A DNA stretch of 52,447 nucleotides, taken from positions 1-52,447 of the forward strand of contig DATGGU010000066.1 in assembly GCA_035308365.1 (NCBI GenBank). The letters are read 5' to 3'. This DNA comes from PALSA-505 sp035308365. Lineage in GTDB: Bacteria; Actinomycetota; Actinomycetes; Streptosporangiales; Streptosporangiaceae. Below are positions 44,262-52,419 of this stretch, one piece after another. Position numbers and translations under genes: made by a program. Under the pieces are notes generated by a model. It made no database searches, was not told the DNA's origin, and saw only the letters and a program-made list of their open reading frames with translations. Numbering within the stretch: the stretch's first letter is position 1; each line of letters begins with the position of its first letter.

Positions 44262-46916
44262 GTGGCTGAAGTAGCGCAGGCGGCCGGAGCTGATCCGGGG
44301 GCAATAGACGGCCTGCCAATGCTGGCCGTGGGGCGCCCCCATGAAGCGTTAGCCAGGGCTCGTGCGGTACTGGCGGGGCACCCGAACAGTTATGAGGCGT
44401 CGGTGGCTCATCAGGCCGCCGGAATCGTGGCCCGTGACCTCGGTAATGCCCAGGAAGGCGTCCGGGAGTTGCGGATCGCGCTGCGCCTGGCCCGCCAGAC
44501 CGGATCGATCACGCGCGAAACCGATGTGCTGGCCACCCTGGGAGCCGCGCTTGTCCACGCTGGCCATACGGCAGACGGATTTGCCGCATTCGACCAGGCC
44601 GTGCAGCAGTCCAGCGGCGTTCTGGCGGGGCGGGTGCTGCACCGCCGTGCCATGGCCCTGTGGGCCCTCGGCCGGCACGCCGCGGCCCTGGACGACCTGC
44701 GGCACGCGATCGGCATACTGCGGCGCGCCGATGACCGCATCTACACGGCCCGCGCACTGACCGCCCGCGGCCTGGTCTATACGGACCTGGGCTCCCCGGG
44801 CCGGGCGGACGCTGACTTCGTGGCGGCCGAGCGATTGTTCGCCGAGACCGGCCAGGACCTCGAGTCGATCTATGTGGTGCATAACCGCGCCATGACCGCC
44901 TTCGTGGCAGGCGACCTTCTTGCCGCGCTTTCCTGCCTGGACGAGGCCGCCCGCGGGTACCGGCTGCTGAATGCGCCAAACCCGTCACTCAGCATCGACC
45001 GGTGCACCGTGCTGCTCGCCGCCGGGCTGGCCGCCGATGCGCTGGCCGAGGCGGACGCCGCTGTCCGGGATATCGAGCAGAGCCACGGCAGACCAACATG
45101 GAAAGCCGTATTGCTGCTGACAGCCGCCCGCTGTGCGCTGGCCGCGAACCAGCCGCAGGCCGCCCAGGATTGGGCTCAGGCCGCATGCCGGCTCTTCCGG
45201 TCGCAGCAGAGTGCCTGGTGGCAAGCCCACGCGGCGGGCGTGCTTGCCCAGGCAAAGTACGCCACCGGGCTGGCGTCGGCTAAGTTGCTGCGTGAGTCGG
45301 ACCGGGCGGCCTTCTCGCTGGAGATGGTCGGCTCCAGCGACGTGGCGCGCGCGCATCTGCTGGCCGGGCGAGTGGCACTGAAACTGGGCCGCCCGGGCGA
45401 CGCCGGCCGTCATTTCACCAAGGCCGCGCAGAGCAGGCATCGCGGGCCCGCATGGTCCCGGGCCTGCGGCTGGCTCAGCGAGGCACTCCGGGCCGAGATC
45501 GACGGCGATCTGCGCCGCATGTTCAGCGCTTGCCGCCAGGGACTCGAGGTGCTCGATGAGCATCAGTTCACCTTGGGTGCGTCGGAACTGCGGGCGCAAG
45601 CCACCGCCCATGGCTCCGAACTGGCCGCGCTGGCGCAGCGCCATGCGTCACAGACCCATCGGCCGCGGCTTCTGCTGGCCTGGAGTGAGCGCTGGCGGGC
45701 CACCGCGCTCGCCGTCCCCGCGGTGCGGCCGGTTGCCAACGCGGAGCTTGGTGCAGGCCTTGCCGCGTTGCGCGCGGCGGCAAAGCGCGTGGAGACGGCC
45801 CGCCAGGCCGCCTCGACAGCATCCGTCCAGCGGGAACAGCGACGGCTTGAGCGGGAACAGCGACAGCTTGAGCGCGTGGTACGTGCGTGTGCGCTCCGGA
45901 CCCAGGGCCTTACTCACCAAGGGCCTGGCGCCGTCAGGATTCCGGAGTTGCTCGATGAGCTTGGTCCGGCCCGGCTGGTGGAGATCGTCGACGTCGACGG
46001 CATCCTGCACGTGCTGGTCTGCGGGACCGGAAGAGTGCGGCAGTTCACCGCTGGCCGGGTGGCAGACGCGTCCCATGCGGCTGACTTCGCCTGCTTTGCC
46101 CTTCGCCGCCTGGCCCGCAGCCGGCCCGGGGACGAGGTGGACAGCGCGCTGGCCATCCTGAAGGCAGTCGGGCCGAAGCTCCAGGACACCCTGCTCGGCC
46201 CTGCGTGCCGGTACCTGGGCGACGGTCCTGTGATCATCGTCCCGCCCGGGAAGCTGCACGCGATCCCCTGGGCGCTGATCCCCGAACTCCATGACCGGGT
46301 GATCAGCGTCACCCCGTCGGCAAGTGCCTGGCTGCGAGTACGGGCCACCCCGCCGCCTGCGCGCCACCATGTCACGCTGGCCCGTGGGCCAGGCCTGCTT
46401 ACCAACGGTGCGGAGATCCCCCCGGTCACGCAGTTGTATGACGACGTTACGGTACTGACCGACGGTGCGGCCACCGCGGAGAAGGTGCTCTACGCTCTCG
46501 ACGGAGCCTGGCTGGCACACATCGCCGCCCATGGAATCTTCCGCGCGGACAGCCCCCTGTTCTCGTCACTGCGCATGGCGGATGGGCCGCTGACGGCCTA
46601 CGACTTCGAGCAGTTGCACCGTGCGCCGTACCGGCTGGTTCTGTCCAGCTGCGAGTCCGGGGCTCTGGCACCAGCCGGGGCCGATGAACTGCTCGGCCTG
46701 GTCAGCAGCCTGCTGCCACTGGGCACCGCCGGAGTCGTAGCTGCCATAGCCCCATTGAACGACCATGCCGTAGTGCCCGTGATGCTGGATCTGCACCGGA
46801 ACCTGCGGGCTGGCCACACTCTTGCGGAATCGGTCCATGCCGTCCGGTGCGGATCGTCCGGCGACCCGATCCATACGGCGACAGCGCTGTCCCTCGTTGC
46901 GCTGGGTGCGGCCTGA
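44262..46916 (+). CDS. TPR-CHAT caspase-like protease
   Basis: An 884-residue protein with N-terminal TPR-like helical repeats (about 20-480), a short Arg/Glu-rich coiled segment (REQRRLEREQRQLERVV, about 525-545) and a C-terminal CHAT domain. The catalytic dyad is His757 (HIAAHGIF) and Cys797 (LVLSSCESG). CHAT proteases are caspase relatives; TPR-CHAT proteins act as triggered cell-death or signalling proteases in several prokaryotic systems. Start is GTG 44262 with no clear ribosome-binding site. It is convergent with, and only five bases from, the small protein and ECF sigma genes. Its substrate is unknown; the sigma factor, the subtilase or the small downstream proteins are candidates. 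Confidence 0.92.
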   Translation: MAEVAQAAGADPGAIDGLPMLAVGRPHEALARARAVLAGHPNSYEASVAHQAAGIVARDLGNAQEGVRELRIALRLARQTGSITRETDVLATLGAALVHAGHTADGFAAFDQAVQQSSGVLAGRVLHRRAMALWALGRHAAALDDLRHAIGILRRADDRIYTARALTARGLVYTDLGSPGRADADFVAAERLFAETGQDLESIYVVHNRAMTAFVAGDLLAALSCLDEAARGYRLLNAPNPSLSIDRCTVLLAAGLAADALAEADAAVRDIEQSHGRPTWKAVLLLTAARCALAANQPQAAQDWAQAACRLFRSQQSAWWQAHAAGVLAQAKYATGLASAKLLRESDRAAFSLEMVGSSDVARAHLLAGRVALKLGRPGDAGRHFTKAAQSRHRGPAWSRACGWLSEALRAEIDGDLRRMFSACRQGLEVLDEHQFTLGASELRAQATAHGSELAALAQRHASQTHRPRLLLAWSERWRATALAVPAVRPVANAELGAGLAALRAAAKRVETARQAASTASVQREQRRLEREQRQLERVVRACALRTQGLTHQGPGAVRIPELLDELGPARLVEIVDVDGILHVLVCGTGRVRQFTAGRVADASHAADFACFALRRLARSRPGDEVDSALAILKAVGPKLQDTLLGPACRYLGDGPVIIVPPGKLHAIPWALIPELHDRVISVTPSASAWLRVRATPPPARHHVTLARGPGLLTNGAEIPPVTQLYDDVTVLTDGAATAEKVLYALDGAWLAHIAAHGIFRADSPLFSSLRMADGPLTAYDFEQLHRAPYRLVLSSCESGALAPAGADELLGLVSSLLPLGTAGVVAAIAPLNDHAVVPVMLDLHRNLRAGHTLAESVHAVRCGSSGDPIHTATALSLVALGAA

Positions 46917-46921
46917 CCGGT

Positions 46922-47380
46922 TCACAACTTGATCCAGCCGGTGAGGACGTCGATGCCGGCACCGGCCCGGCAGCGCAGCCGGAATGGGCCGCGCGGGACG
47001 GGCTGAATCGAGAAGCAGCCGATCTCGTCGCTGGGGATCACGGCGTCCGGGCCGGCACGAGTATGCAACTCGACGGTGGCGGCCTGGGCGGGGACCAATT
47101 GACCAAGCAACGAACCGCCCCTTACCTCGAGTTCGATGGTCAGCCGGGCAGAGGTGAAGGTGAGGGCGCGAATAGATGCGGCATCGGTGCGGGTGACCGC
47201 GACGGGGTCAGGAGCCTGGGTTGAGTCATAGGTGAGCTGCGCCAGCTCGGCGTCGATGTTGTGCCATGCGAAGGCGTTCTTACCGGCTTCGATGAATTCG
47301 GGTGGGACTGCCCGCCGGGCGCGGAGCGCATCGCGAAGCGCCGTGAGAAGTTCGTCGTCGTCCCAGCCCTCAATCATCAC
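46922..47380 (-). CDS. CHAT/ECF-sigma-associated conserved small protein
   Basis: A 152-residue protein with an acidic helical N-terminus (WDDDELLTALRDALRARR, EAGKNAFAWHNIDAELAQLTYDS) and a beta-rich C-terminal domain. I recognise it as the partner found between CHAT and ECF sigma genes in actinomycetes, but it has no established function. It overlaps the sigma gene by 11 bases and starts with a double ATG. The position suggests an anti-sigma-like or adaptor role, possibly a target of the protease. There is no transmembrane segment, unlike most anti-sigma factors. Confidence 0.75.
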   Translation of the reverse strand: MMIEGWDDDELLTALRDALRARRAVPPEFIEAGKNAFAWHNIDAELAQLTYDSTQAPDPVAVTRTDAASIRALTFTSARLTIELEVRGGSLLGQLVPAQAATVELHTRAGPDAVIPSDEIGCFSIQPVPRGPFRLRCRAGAGIDVLTGWIKL

Positions 47381-47981
47381 GGTTCACCTTGCCTGTCCCG
47401 CGCCGTTGCGGCCTGTTCTCAGCGATCGCGGCAACATGCCGGGAACGGCGGAGTTCGCTGAGGCAGCGGGCGCGCATGGAGCCGATACTTCCCACCGCCA
47501 TGTCCAGCGTTGCGCTGATGTCGGCGTAGGAGCACGGTGGGTCACACATCAACATGGACAACAGCTCGCGGCAGGGACGCCGCAGCTCCGCAAACGCGGC
47601 ACGCAGCGCGGCATCGCGTTCAGCCGCCAGGATCTCCTCCTCGATCGTCGCCGCACCGGGGCTGGATGACATCTGATCCCCGGATGGCAGTTCCCTGTGA
47701 TCGTGACGGTGTGCTGCCCGCATCACACGAAAGCATTCACGCTGGGCAGTGGTCGCCAGCCAGCCGGGCAGCGCCGCGGGATCACGGAGGTTTCCGATGT
47801 TCTCAACCAGCAGAAGCCAGACGCTCTGACCGACGTCGTCGATGTCCTGCCGGCCTAACTTGTACCGGAGGCACACCGACCAGATCAGCGGGGCGTAACG
47901 CTCGACCAGCTCATTCCACGCTCCCTGGTCACCATCAGCAGCGCGGGCGACCAGAGCGACGACCGACGGGTCATCCCGCAT
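47370..47981 (-). CDS. ECF-type RNA polymerase sigma factor
   Basis: A 203-residue sigma-70 family protein with region 2 (LVERYAPLIWSVCLRYKLGRQ... and DIDDVGQSVWLLLVEN) and region 4 helix-turn-helix (CSYADISATLDMAVGSIGSM). A GTGAGGAGG site precedes the ATG. It is co-transcribed with the small partner protein and divergent from the patatin gene. It probably controls this island; no classical anti-sigma factor is present. Confidence 0.93.
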   Translation of the reverse strand: MRDDPSVVALVARAADGDQGAWNELVERYAPLIWSVCLRYKLGRQDIDDVGQSVWLLLVENIGNLRDPAALPGWLATTAQRECFRVMRAAHRHDHRELPSGDQMSSSPGAATIEEEILAAERDAALRAAFAELRRPCRELLSMLMCDPPCSYADISATLDMAVGSIGSMRARCLSELRRSRHVAAIAENRPQRRGTGKVNRDD

Positions 47982-48187
47982 AGCGCCTCCTCACCGCCTC
48001 CGCAGCCGGATCGTTCCCGTTGCCGGCCGCAAACGCTGCCACCCATACAGAGCGGACTTGCCCGCTGCCTGATGCAGGATCCGGTGACGAGGGTGAGCGA
48101 CCGTGGATACCGGGCGGGATCCACTCGGTTGCATCACAACATCCCCTGGCGCCTCCGTCCATATAAGGACACAAACTGGAGGTCGTC
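47982..48187. promoter_or_regulatory. Divergent promoter region, ECF sigma versus patatin
   Basis: 206 bases between the sigma and patatin starts. On the forward strand an ACAAC...CGTC arrangement (about 48136-48160) has roughly ECF-like -35/-10 spacing before the patatin gene, and a CATATAAGG stretch follows near 48160. GGAGG lies just before ATG 48188. These promoter elements are tentative. Confidence 0.4.
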
Positions 48188-49399
48188 ATGCCTGCGCACC
48201 CAACAGGCCCACCCGTCAGAGGCGGTCCCTGGCCGGCCAGGCCACCCACCTATGACCGCGGCGGCGGCCAGGACGCCTTCGAGCAGGCGGTCGCCAAGTT
48301 GTGGGAAAAGGACTTCTGGGTCAACCCGCTGACCGGCCAGCGCGAACTGAATGCCGACCTTGTGCTCGAGGGCGGTGGCGTCAGAGGCATCGGGCTGGCC
48401 GGAGCGATTCTCGTGCTCGCTGAGGCGGGCTACCGTTTCCCCCGCGCGGCTGGCACCAGCGCTGGCGCGATCGTCGCCGTGCTGGTCGCCGCGGTCGAGA
48501 AGGCCGGCAAGGACATGACGGTTCTCAGCGAATACCTGCACGACATCGACTACTCCCAGTTCACGCACACCAACTCCGCTCAGCACGCCGTCAAGCGCAT
48601 ACTGGGGCCGGCCGCCGGTGCATGGGAACTGATGCTCCATTCCGGGCTTTACAGCGGCGGCTACCTGAACACCTGGCTCGGCGCCCGGCTCGCCGAATGC
48701 GGAGTCCGCACCTGGAGCGACCTGGCAATCGGGCCGGATGACGATCCGGGCCTGAGCCTGCCACCCGAATGCCGGTACCGCGCGGTCGTCCACGTCTCGG
48801 ACATCACCCGCGGCATGCTGGCCCGCCTGCCCTGGGACTATGACAACTACTACGGCCTGCCCGCAGGCGTTCAGGAGGTCGTGGCGGCGGTCCGCGCCTC
48901 GATGTCAATCCCGTTCTTCTTCGTCCCGGTCCAGACCCATACGGCGCAGGCCAAGACGAAGATGGATGACGGTTCCGTGCTGCCCTGGAGCGGCGGGACC
49001 GTGACCTGGGTGGACGGCGGCATGCTGATGAACTTCCCGGTCGATGCCTTCAACCGCACGGACAGCGAATCGGCGCGCTGGCCCACGATCGGCATCAAGC
49101 TGTCGGCACAACCCGGAGCGCAGCCCCCCGACCGTCCGGTCAACGGCCCGCTCCAGGAAGGCCTTCGCTGCCTGAAGACCATGACCGGCGAATGGGACCG
49201 CTACCACATTGAGCAGTTCACCGCCCAGCGTACGATCTTCGTCCCCAACGCCGGCATCACCGCTACGCAATTCGATCTGACCCCTGCCCAGCAGCAGCAG
49301 CTCTTCCTCAATGGTGCCCAGGCCGCCACCCGTTTCCTGATCCGCTGGGCCGATGCGGGCGGTGTACCACGCAGCACCCGCCACGCCACTGCGGCATAG
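48188..49399 (+). CDS. Patatin-like phospholipase
   Basis: A 403-residue patatin-family lipid hydrolase. The oxyanion motif is EGGGVRG (about 61-67), the nucleophile Ser91 lies in GTSAGA, and the Asp of the dyad is Asp276 in WVDGGML. There is no signal peptide, so it would act from inside on membrane lipids. Patatin-like phospholipases are membrane-degrading effectors in CBASS and related defence systems. Its placement next to the ECF sigma, CHAT and subtilase genes suggests the same use here. A strong GGAGG precedes the ATG. Confidence 0.93.
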   Translation: MPAHPTGPPVRGGPWPARPPTYDRGGGQDAFEQAVAKLWEKDFWVNPLTGQRELNADLVLEGGGVRGIGLAGAILVLAEAGYRFPRAAGTSAGAIVAVLVAAVEKAGKDMTVLSEYLHDIDYSQFTHTNSAQHAVKRILGPAAGAWELMLHSGLYSGGYLNTWLGARLAECGVRTWSDLAIGPDDDPGLSLPPECRYRAVVHVSDITRGMLARLPWDYDNYYGLPAGVQEVVAAVRASMSIPFFFVPVQTHTAQAKTKMDDGSVLPWSGGTVTWVDGGMLMNFPVDAFNRTDSESARWPTIGIKLSAQPGAQPPDRPVNGPLQEGLRCLKTMTGEWDRYHIEQFTAQRTIFVPNAGITATQFDLTPAQQQQLFLNGAQAATRFLIRWADAGGVPRSTRHATAA

Positions 49400-49420
49400 G
49401 TGCATCATGAAGGCGAGCGC

Positions 49421-49850
49421 ATGTCCAGCCATCATTTGCCGCATGAGACAAAAGAAGCACTAGAAAACATGAAGACATACCTGTCAGCCGGGAACCGAGG
49501 TGGTTCAGTATGCGTTCACCTTCCTGGCCGATCTGGTCATGCAGAATCCAAGCATGATGATTGGCGGGATTGCCGCCGGATCGGTGCCGCCGAACGACGT
49601 CGTGACCGATCCGGACGGCCCGGTTTTCCCGGTGAACCCGGGCACTACCGGACCGTTCTCAGGTTCGGTATTCCTGAACCTCAGCACCGGGTGATTCACG
49701 GCATCCTGGACAATCCAGCAGACCACCTCCAGCATCACCGGCTACGTACGCTGCGCCGAAGACGCCGGCCCGCCGCCTGGCGATCGGTTCATGTTCGTCA
49801 TCCCGCAAGATGACGCAGGCTTCTTCGTGCTGACCACGACCAGCATCTGA
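49421..49850 (+). pseudogene. Broken small gene downstream of the patatin gene (one frameshift and one in-frame TGA)
   Basis: Reading starts at ATG 49421 (MSSHHLPHETKEALENMK). Near 49496 one extra base shifts the natural continuation into another frame (EVVQYAFTFLADLVMQNPS). That frame runs to a TGA at 49692-49694 and then continues sense-like to a second TGA at 49848-49850 (GYVRCAED, FMFVIPQDDAGFF). Joined, this would be a protein of about 140 residues with a helical N-terminus and a beta-rich C-terminus. Either a decayed gene or unusual decoding explains it; sequencing error is also possible. It starts 22 bases after the patatin stop and was probably part of the same transcript. Confidence 0.65.
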
Positions 49851-49919
49851 TGCCTGCGGGCCTGACCGCCGGGCACAGGCAGTGAATGCTTGGCGACGCA
49901 GCCTCCCGCAACCATGAGC

Positions 49920-49961
49920 CCGGCGGAGGGGGACGAAGGGGGACCCGTCTCCCTCCGCCGG
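49920..49961. terminator. Strong hairpin between convergent genes
   Basis: CCGGCGGAGGG (49920-49930) and CCCTCCGCCGG (49951-49961) form an 11-bp perfect stem that can extend inward over GGAC/GTCT. It lies between the patatin transcript and the secreted protein gene, so it could end both. Confidence 0.75.
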
Positions 49962-50084
49962 CCCGCGGCACATCCTCGTAATCTCATGGGGCACGTCACT
50001 GCTGGGTGTTCGGTTGCTGATGATGATCCAGCGAGCCGGGACGCCTGGCTGCGGCCGTCCCGCCTGTCGTGAGGCTGCCGTGCC

Positions 50085-50525
50085 TCAGGTGCTGTAAGTG
50101 ATCGTGACGGCCGTCTTGGTGCTGGAGATGGCCTTGGCCATGATCGTTCCAGTAGCTCCGGCGAAGCCGCCGGTCCTGCCGGTCACCTTGCCGTTGCTGA
50201 ACGCGCCAGTCTTGAAGTTGATGGTGCCCGTGCCGTACAGGAAGCCGCCATTGAGGTCACCCGTGATGTTCACGGCGGCAGTGGTGGCCGAGGTGGCCTT
50301 AAAGTAGAGCATGTCGAACCCGATGATCTTGCCTGTCGCATTAACATCGGTATCCTGCGAGGCACTGCTCGTCTTGGTGAACATGATCGATTTCTTCGTC
50401 ACCGAGATGAATTTCAGCGTGTGCGTAGTGCTGTGCGCGCTGGCGGCCGTGGGCGCCAGCAGTGCCCCCGTAATTCCAAGGACCGCCGTCGCGCCAGCCG
50501 CTGAGAGAGATGTGCGGAGCTTCAT
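50085..50525 (-). CDS. Secreted beta-barrel-like protein (allene-oxide-cyclase/dirigent-like)
   Basis: A 146-residue protein with a signal peptide ending ALLAPTAASA and a mature beta-rich domain. The repeated Gly/Thr pattern TGTINFKTGAFSNGKVTG followed by RTGGFAGATGTIMAK recalls allene-oxide-cyclase-like or dirigent-like barrels. AGGAGAAG lies 5 bases before ATG 50525; the frame opens earlier at 50603. Function unknown. It is single and transcribed away from the right-end scar. Confidence 0.8.
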   Translation of the reverse strand: MKLRTSLSAAGATAVLGITGALLAPTAASAHSTTHTLKFISVTKKSIMFTKTSSASQDTDVNATGKIIGFDMLYFKATSATTAAVNITGDLNGGFLYGTGTINFKTGAFSNGKVTGRTGGFAGATGTIMAKAISSTKTAVTITYST

Positions 50526-51029
50526 AGCTGCTTCTCCTGTCTGCGGGGCATCACCAAGTACCGGTCTTTGACGATAATCCGCCCAGTGAGCCGGGTAAAC
50601 CAAGAGGCTAGTGGGAGAAAATAAGCGACGGCCCGTGCTTTACCTACGGCTCAAACTGACCGCCAACCGGAAGCCAGCCGGCCACGCCGGGGCGGCATCC
50701 ATCAGCCCGTCCCGCCCCCGTCGTAAGGCGCACCTGGATCAACGAGGACCGCTGGAATCACTTTCAAGGCCGTCCGGGCAGTCCGGTCCAAAACCTTCCA
50801 TGGATTTCCGGACCGGACCAAAATAAGGCAGCTCCGCAATGAACCTATCCAGACCGAAAGTGGATAGCCAACGACGGCGAAGAGCCACCATGTCTCACCC
50901 CACCGCAGACGGTGGCCAAGCGCGAGGAACTGGCCACACCCGTCTGCGGGCTCACCGACCCGTACGGTCGGCCACTCCCCCACGACGACCCACTGGCCCG
51001 GGAAGTCGCCCAGGGGCCACGACCCCGGC
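50526..51029. other. Intergenic region with a hairpin
   Basis: About 500 bases with no supported gene; open frames are present but show no family pattern. GTCCGGTCC (50781-50789) and GGACCGGAC (50810-50818) form a 9-bp perfect inverted repeat around a 20-base loop, followed by CAAAATAAGG. The right part may contain decayed upstream sequence of the DUF2637 remnant. Confidence 0.45.
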
Positions 51030-51561
51030 GGCCGGGGCCGCATCCTGGCGGTCGCGGGCATCGCAGCCTACGTGTCTTACTGGCATGCCTTTGACATCAT
51101 CCGCGCCCACGGTGAGAGCGGCATGACAGCACGGCCGGAACCAGCCACAATCGACGGTCTGGTCTACGCGTCTTCGATGGTGATCCTGGTACGCGGCCCG
51201 GCTCGGCTCGCGGTGCCGGGCCTGGCCCGCTGGCTCCTGGCGCTGGGCATCCTGACCACCGCGAACGTGGCCCGCGGCTGGCCCGGCGGTCCCATCGGAG
51301 CTGTAGTCGCCACCTGGTGCATGAACCGATCGCGGACCAAACGGTGATTCAGGTAGCCGACCGGATGGATATGAGGCTCGGGTCAGCAGGTAAGGAGCAA
51401 GCCGACGCGTCTGCGACTCCTGGTGACACGGCCCTAAGCCAAGCCAGTGACCAGGATGTCAATGAGGCGGCCGTGGCTGCTTACCGCGAGAGCGTGGAAA
51501 GCGCCGGGCGGCTGTCCGAACGCAAGCTGGCCGCGATGTTCGGCAAGACCTCCCGCCGCTG
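51030..51561 (+). pseudogene. Decayed DUF2637 (SpdB-like) conjugation gene
   Basis: Frame one (about 51030-51347) gives AGIAAYVSYWHAFDIIRAHG, then ATIDGLVYASSMVIL and LARWLLALGILTTANVARGW, which I recognise as a DUF2637 membrane domain of actinomycete integrative conjugative elements. It stops at 51347. The expected C-terminal part appears in another frame (EAAVAAYRESVESAGRLSE, KLAAMFGKTSRRW) and breaks off at about 51561. No intact start was found. The gene is therefore frameshifted and truncated, a relic of a mobile element. Confidence 0.75.
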
Positions 51562-51801
51562 GGGCACGTCACCAGGAACTATCTCAATCTGGCTCAGGTC
51601 GCCAGCCGCCAACGCCTCCACGAGGTTGATCTCAGCCTCGGCACTGACATACTTGCTCACCAGGTAGCACGCCTCAGTAACGACGTACGGCGTGACCAGC
51701 AGGTCATCGGTACGCGACTGAAGCAGGGCAGCACACCGAGCATGATCCGGATCGTTGCGGTTCAGGTAGGCGACGAGCGGACCAGTATCAACGATCAGCA
51801 T
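51562..51801 (-). pseudogene. vapC: Truncated VapC-type PIN-domain toxin
   Basis: The N-terminal 80 or so residues match a VapC PIN domain (MLIVDTGPLVAYLNRNDPD, then TPYVVTEACYLVSKYVSAEA) with the first Asp and the Glu of the active site. Homology ends at about GDVP (near base 51562), exactly where the DUF2637 remnant on the other strand ends. The open frame runs on to 51481, but that part is antisense to the DUF2637 gene. The C-terminal catalytic Asp residues are missing, so the toxin is probably inactive. The start overlaps the vapB end by 14 bases. Confidence 0.8.
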
Positions 51802-52006
51802 CGCCCTGCCCGAACTCAGCGCGCATTACCTCCCGCGCCCGGGAGCCAAGGTCGGTTTCCGGTCCGTCGAAGGCCCGCAGCACCTTGAACCGATCCTGCT
51901 GCGGCGTCACCAGCCGCAGCGCATGCTCCCGCAACTCCTCGGCCTGCTCAGGTTCCAGCCGGTCGATGAGCTCATGCAGGTCGTGGTAGTCATGCGCTGC
52001 TGTCAC
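51788..52006 (-). CDS. vapB: VapB-like antitoxin
   Basis: A 72-residue acidic protein (HDLHELIDRLEPEQAEELRE, then a C-terminal FDGPETDLGSRAREVM) of the kind encoded directly before actinomycete PIN toxins. It overlaps the truncated vapC by 14 bases in the usual antitoxin-first order. It would bind the toxin and the operon promoter. Since the toxin is truncated, it may persist as an orphan antitoxin that neutralises related VapC proteins. Confidence 0.8.
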   Translation of the reverse strand: MTAAHDYHDLHELIDRLEPEQAEELREHALRLVTPQQDRFKVLRAFDGPETDLGSRAREVMRAEFGQGDADR

Positions 52007-52041
52007 AGTCCCAGCGTACGACAGGACGCACCCGAGGCTCG

Positions 52042-52161
52042 GCGACGAACCAGCAGATCATCGGTGCATGACTCCAGCAGATCTGCGCAGCGGGCATAAT
52101 CCCGGTTGTTGCGTTCAGCGCTCAAGTGGGCGAGCGAGCCGCAGGGCCCTGAATCTCTCAC
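52042..52161 (-). pseudogene. Second, older VapC N-terminal remnant
   Basis: On the minus strand this 40-codon stretch reads VRDSGPCGSLAHLS, then NNRDYARCADLLESCTDDLL. It aligns with the truncated VapC (VDTGPLVAYLNR, DHARCAALLQSRTDDLL) at many positions, and the DNA also aligns. The reading frame does not continue into the rest of a PIN domain. It lies just 5' of vapB, so a tandem toxin-antitoxin duplication has decayed here. Confidence 0.7.
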
Positions 52162-52285
52162 GAGCTAATGCCGCCCAGTGTAAGTCGAGCAAGCGGCGGC
52201 TCTAATTGGCGTTCACTGTCGCGGCCTTCAAGAGCAGCTCGGTGGTGACGTTCCACAGGACGAGTTCGCGGTCGCGGTAGCCGTC

Positions 52286-52313
52286 GGTGCCCGAGGGGCA
52301 CCGGCCAGGCAAG
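52286..52313. repeat. REP-like 28-bp repeat, copy 1
   Basis: GGTGCCCGAGGGGCACC plus a CAGGCAAG tail matches 52420-52447 at 26 of 28 positions. The first 17 bases can fold into a small hairpin (GGTGCCC/GGGCACC). Confidence 0.7.
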
Positions 52314-52342
52314 GCCGGCTGGTGGCCCACTCCGAGATGACG

Positions 52343-52390
52343 TTGAACCACCTACCGCAACCAGCGCCGTGGGGGTCCGGGGGCTCGGCC
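52343..52390. repeat. Dispersed GC-rich repeat, copy B
   Basis: This matches copy A at 42504-42551 from GTTGAACC through GGGGGTCCGGGG. Here it continues into CTCGGCCCCCGG, so it can form a GC-rich hairpin. Confidence 0.6.
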
Positions 52391-52419
52391 CCCGGGCAAA
52401 TACCGCGGCCCTCGGGGAA

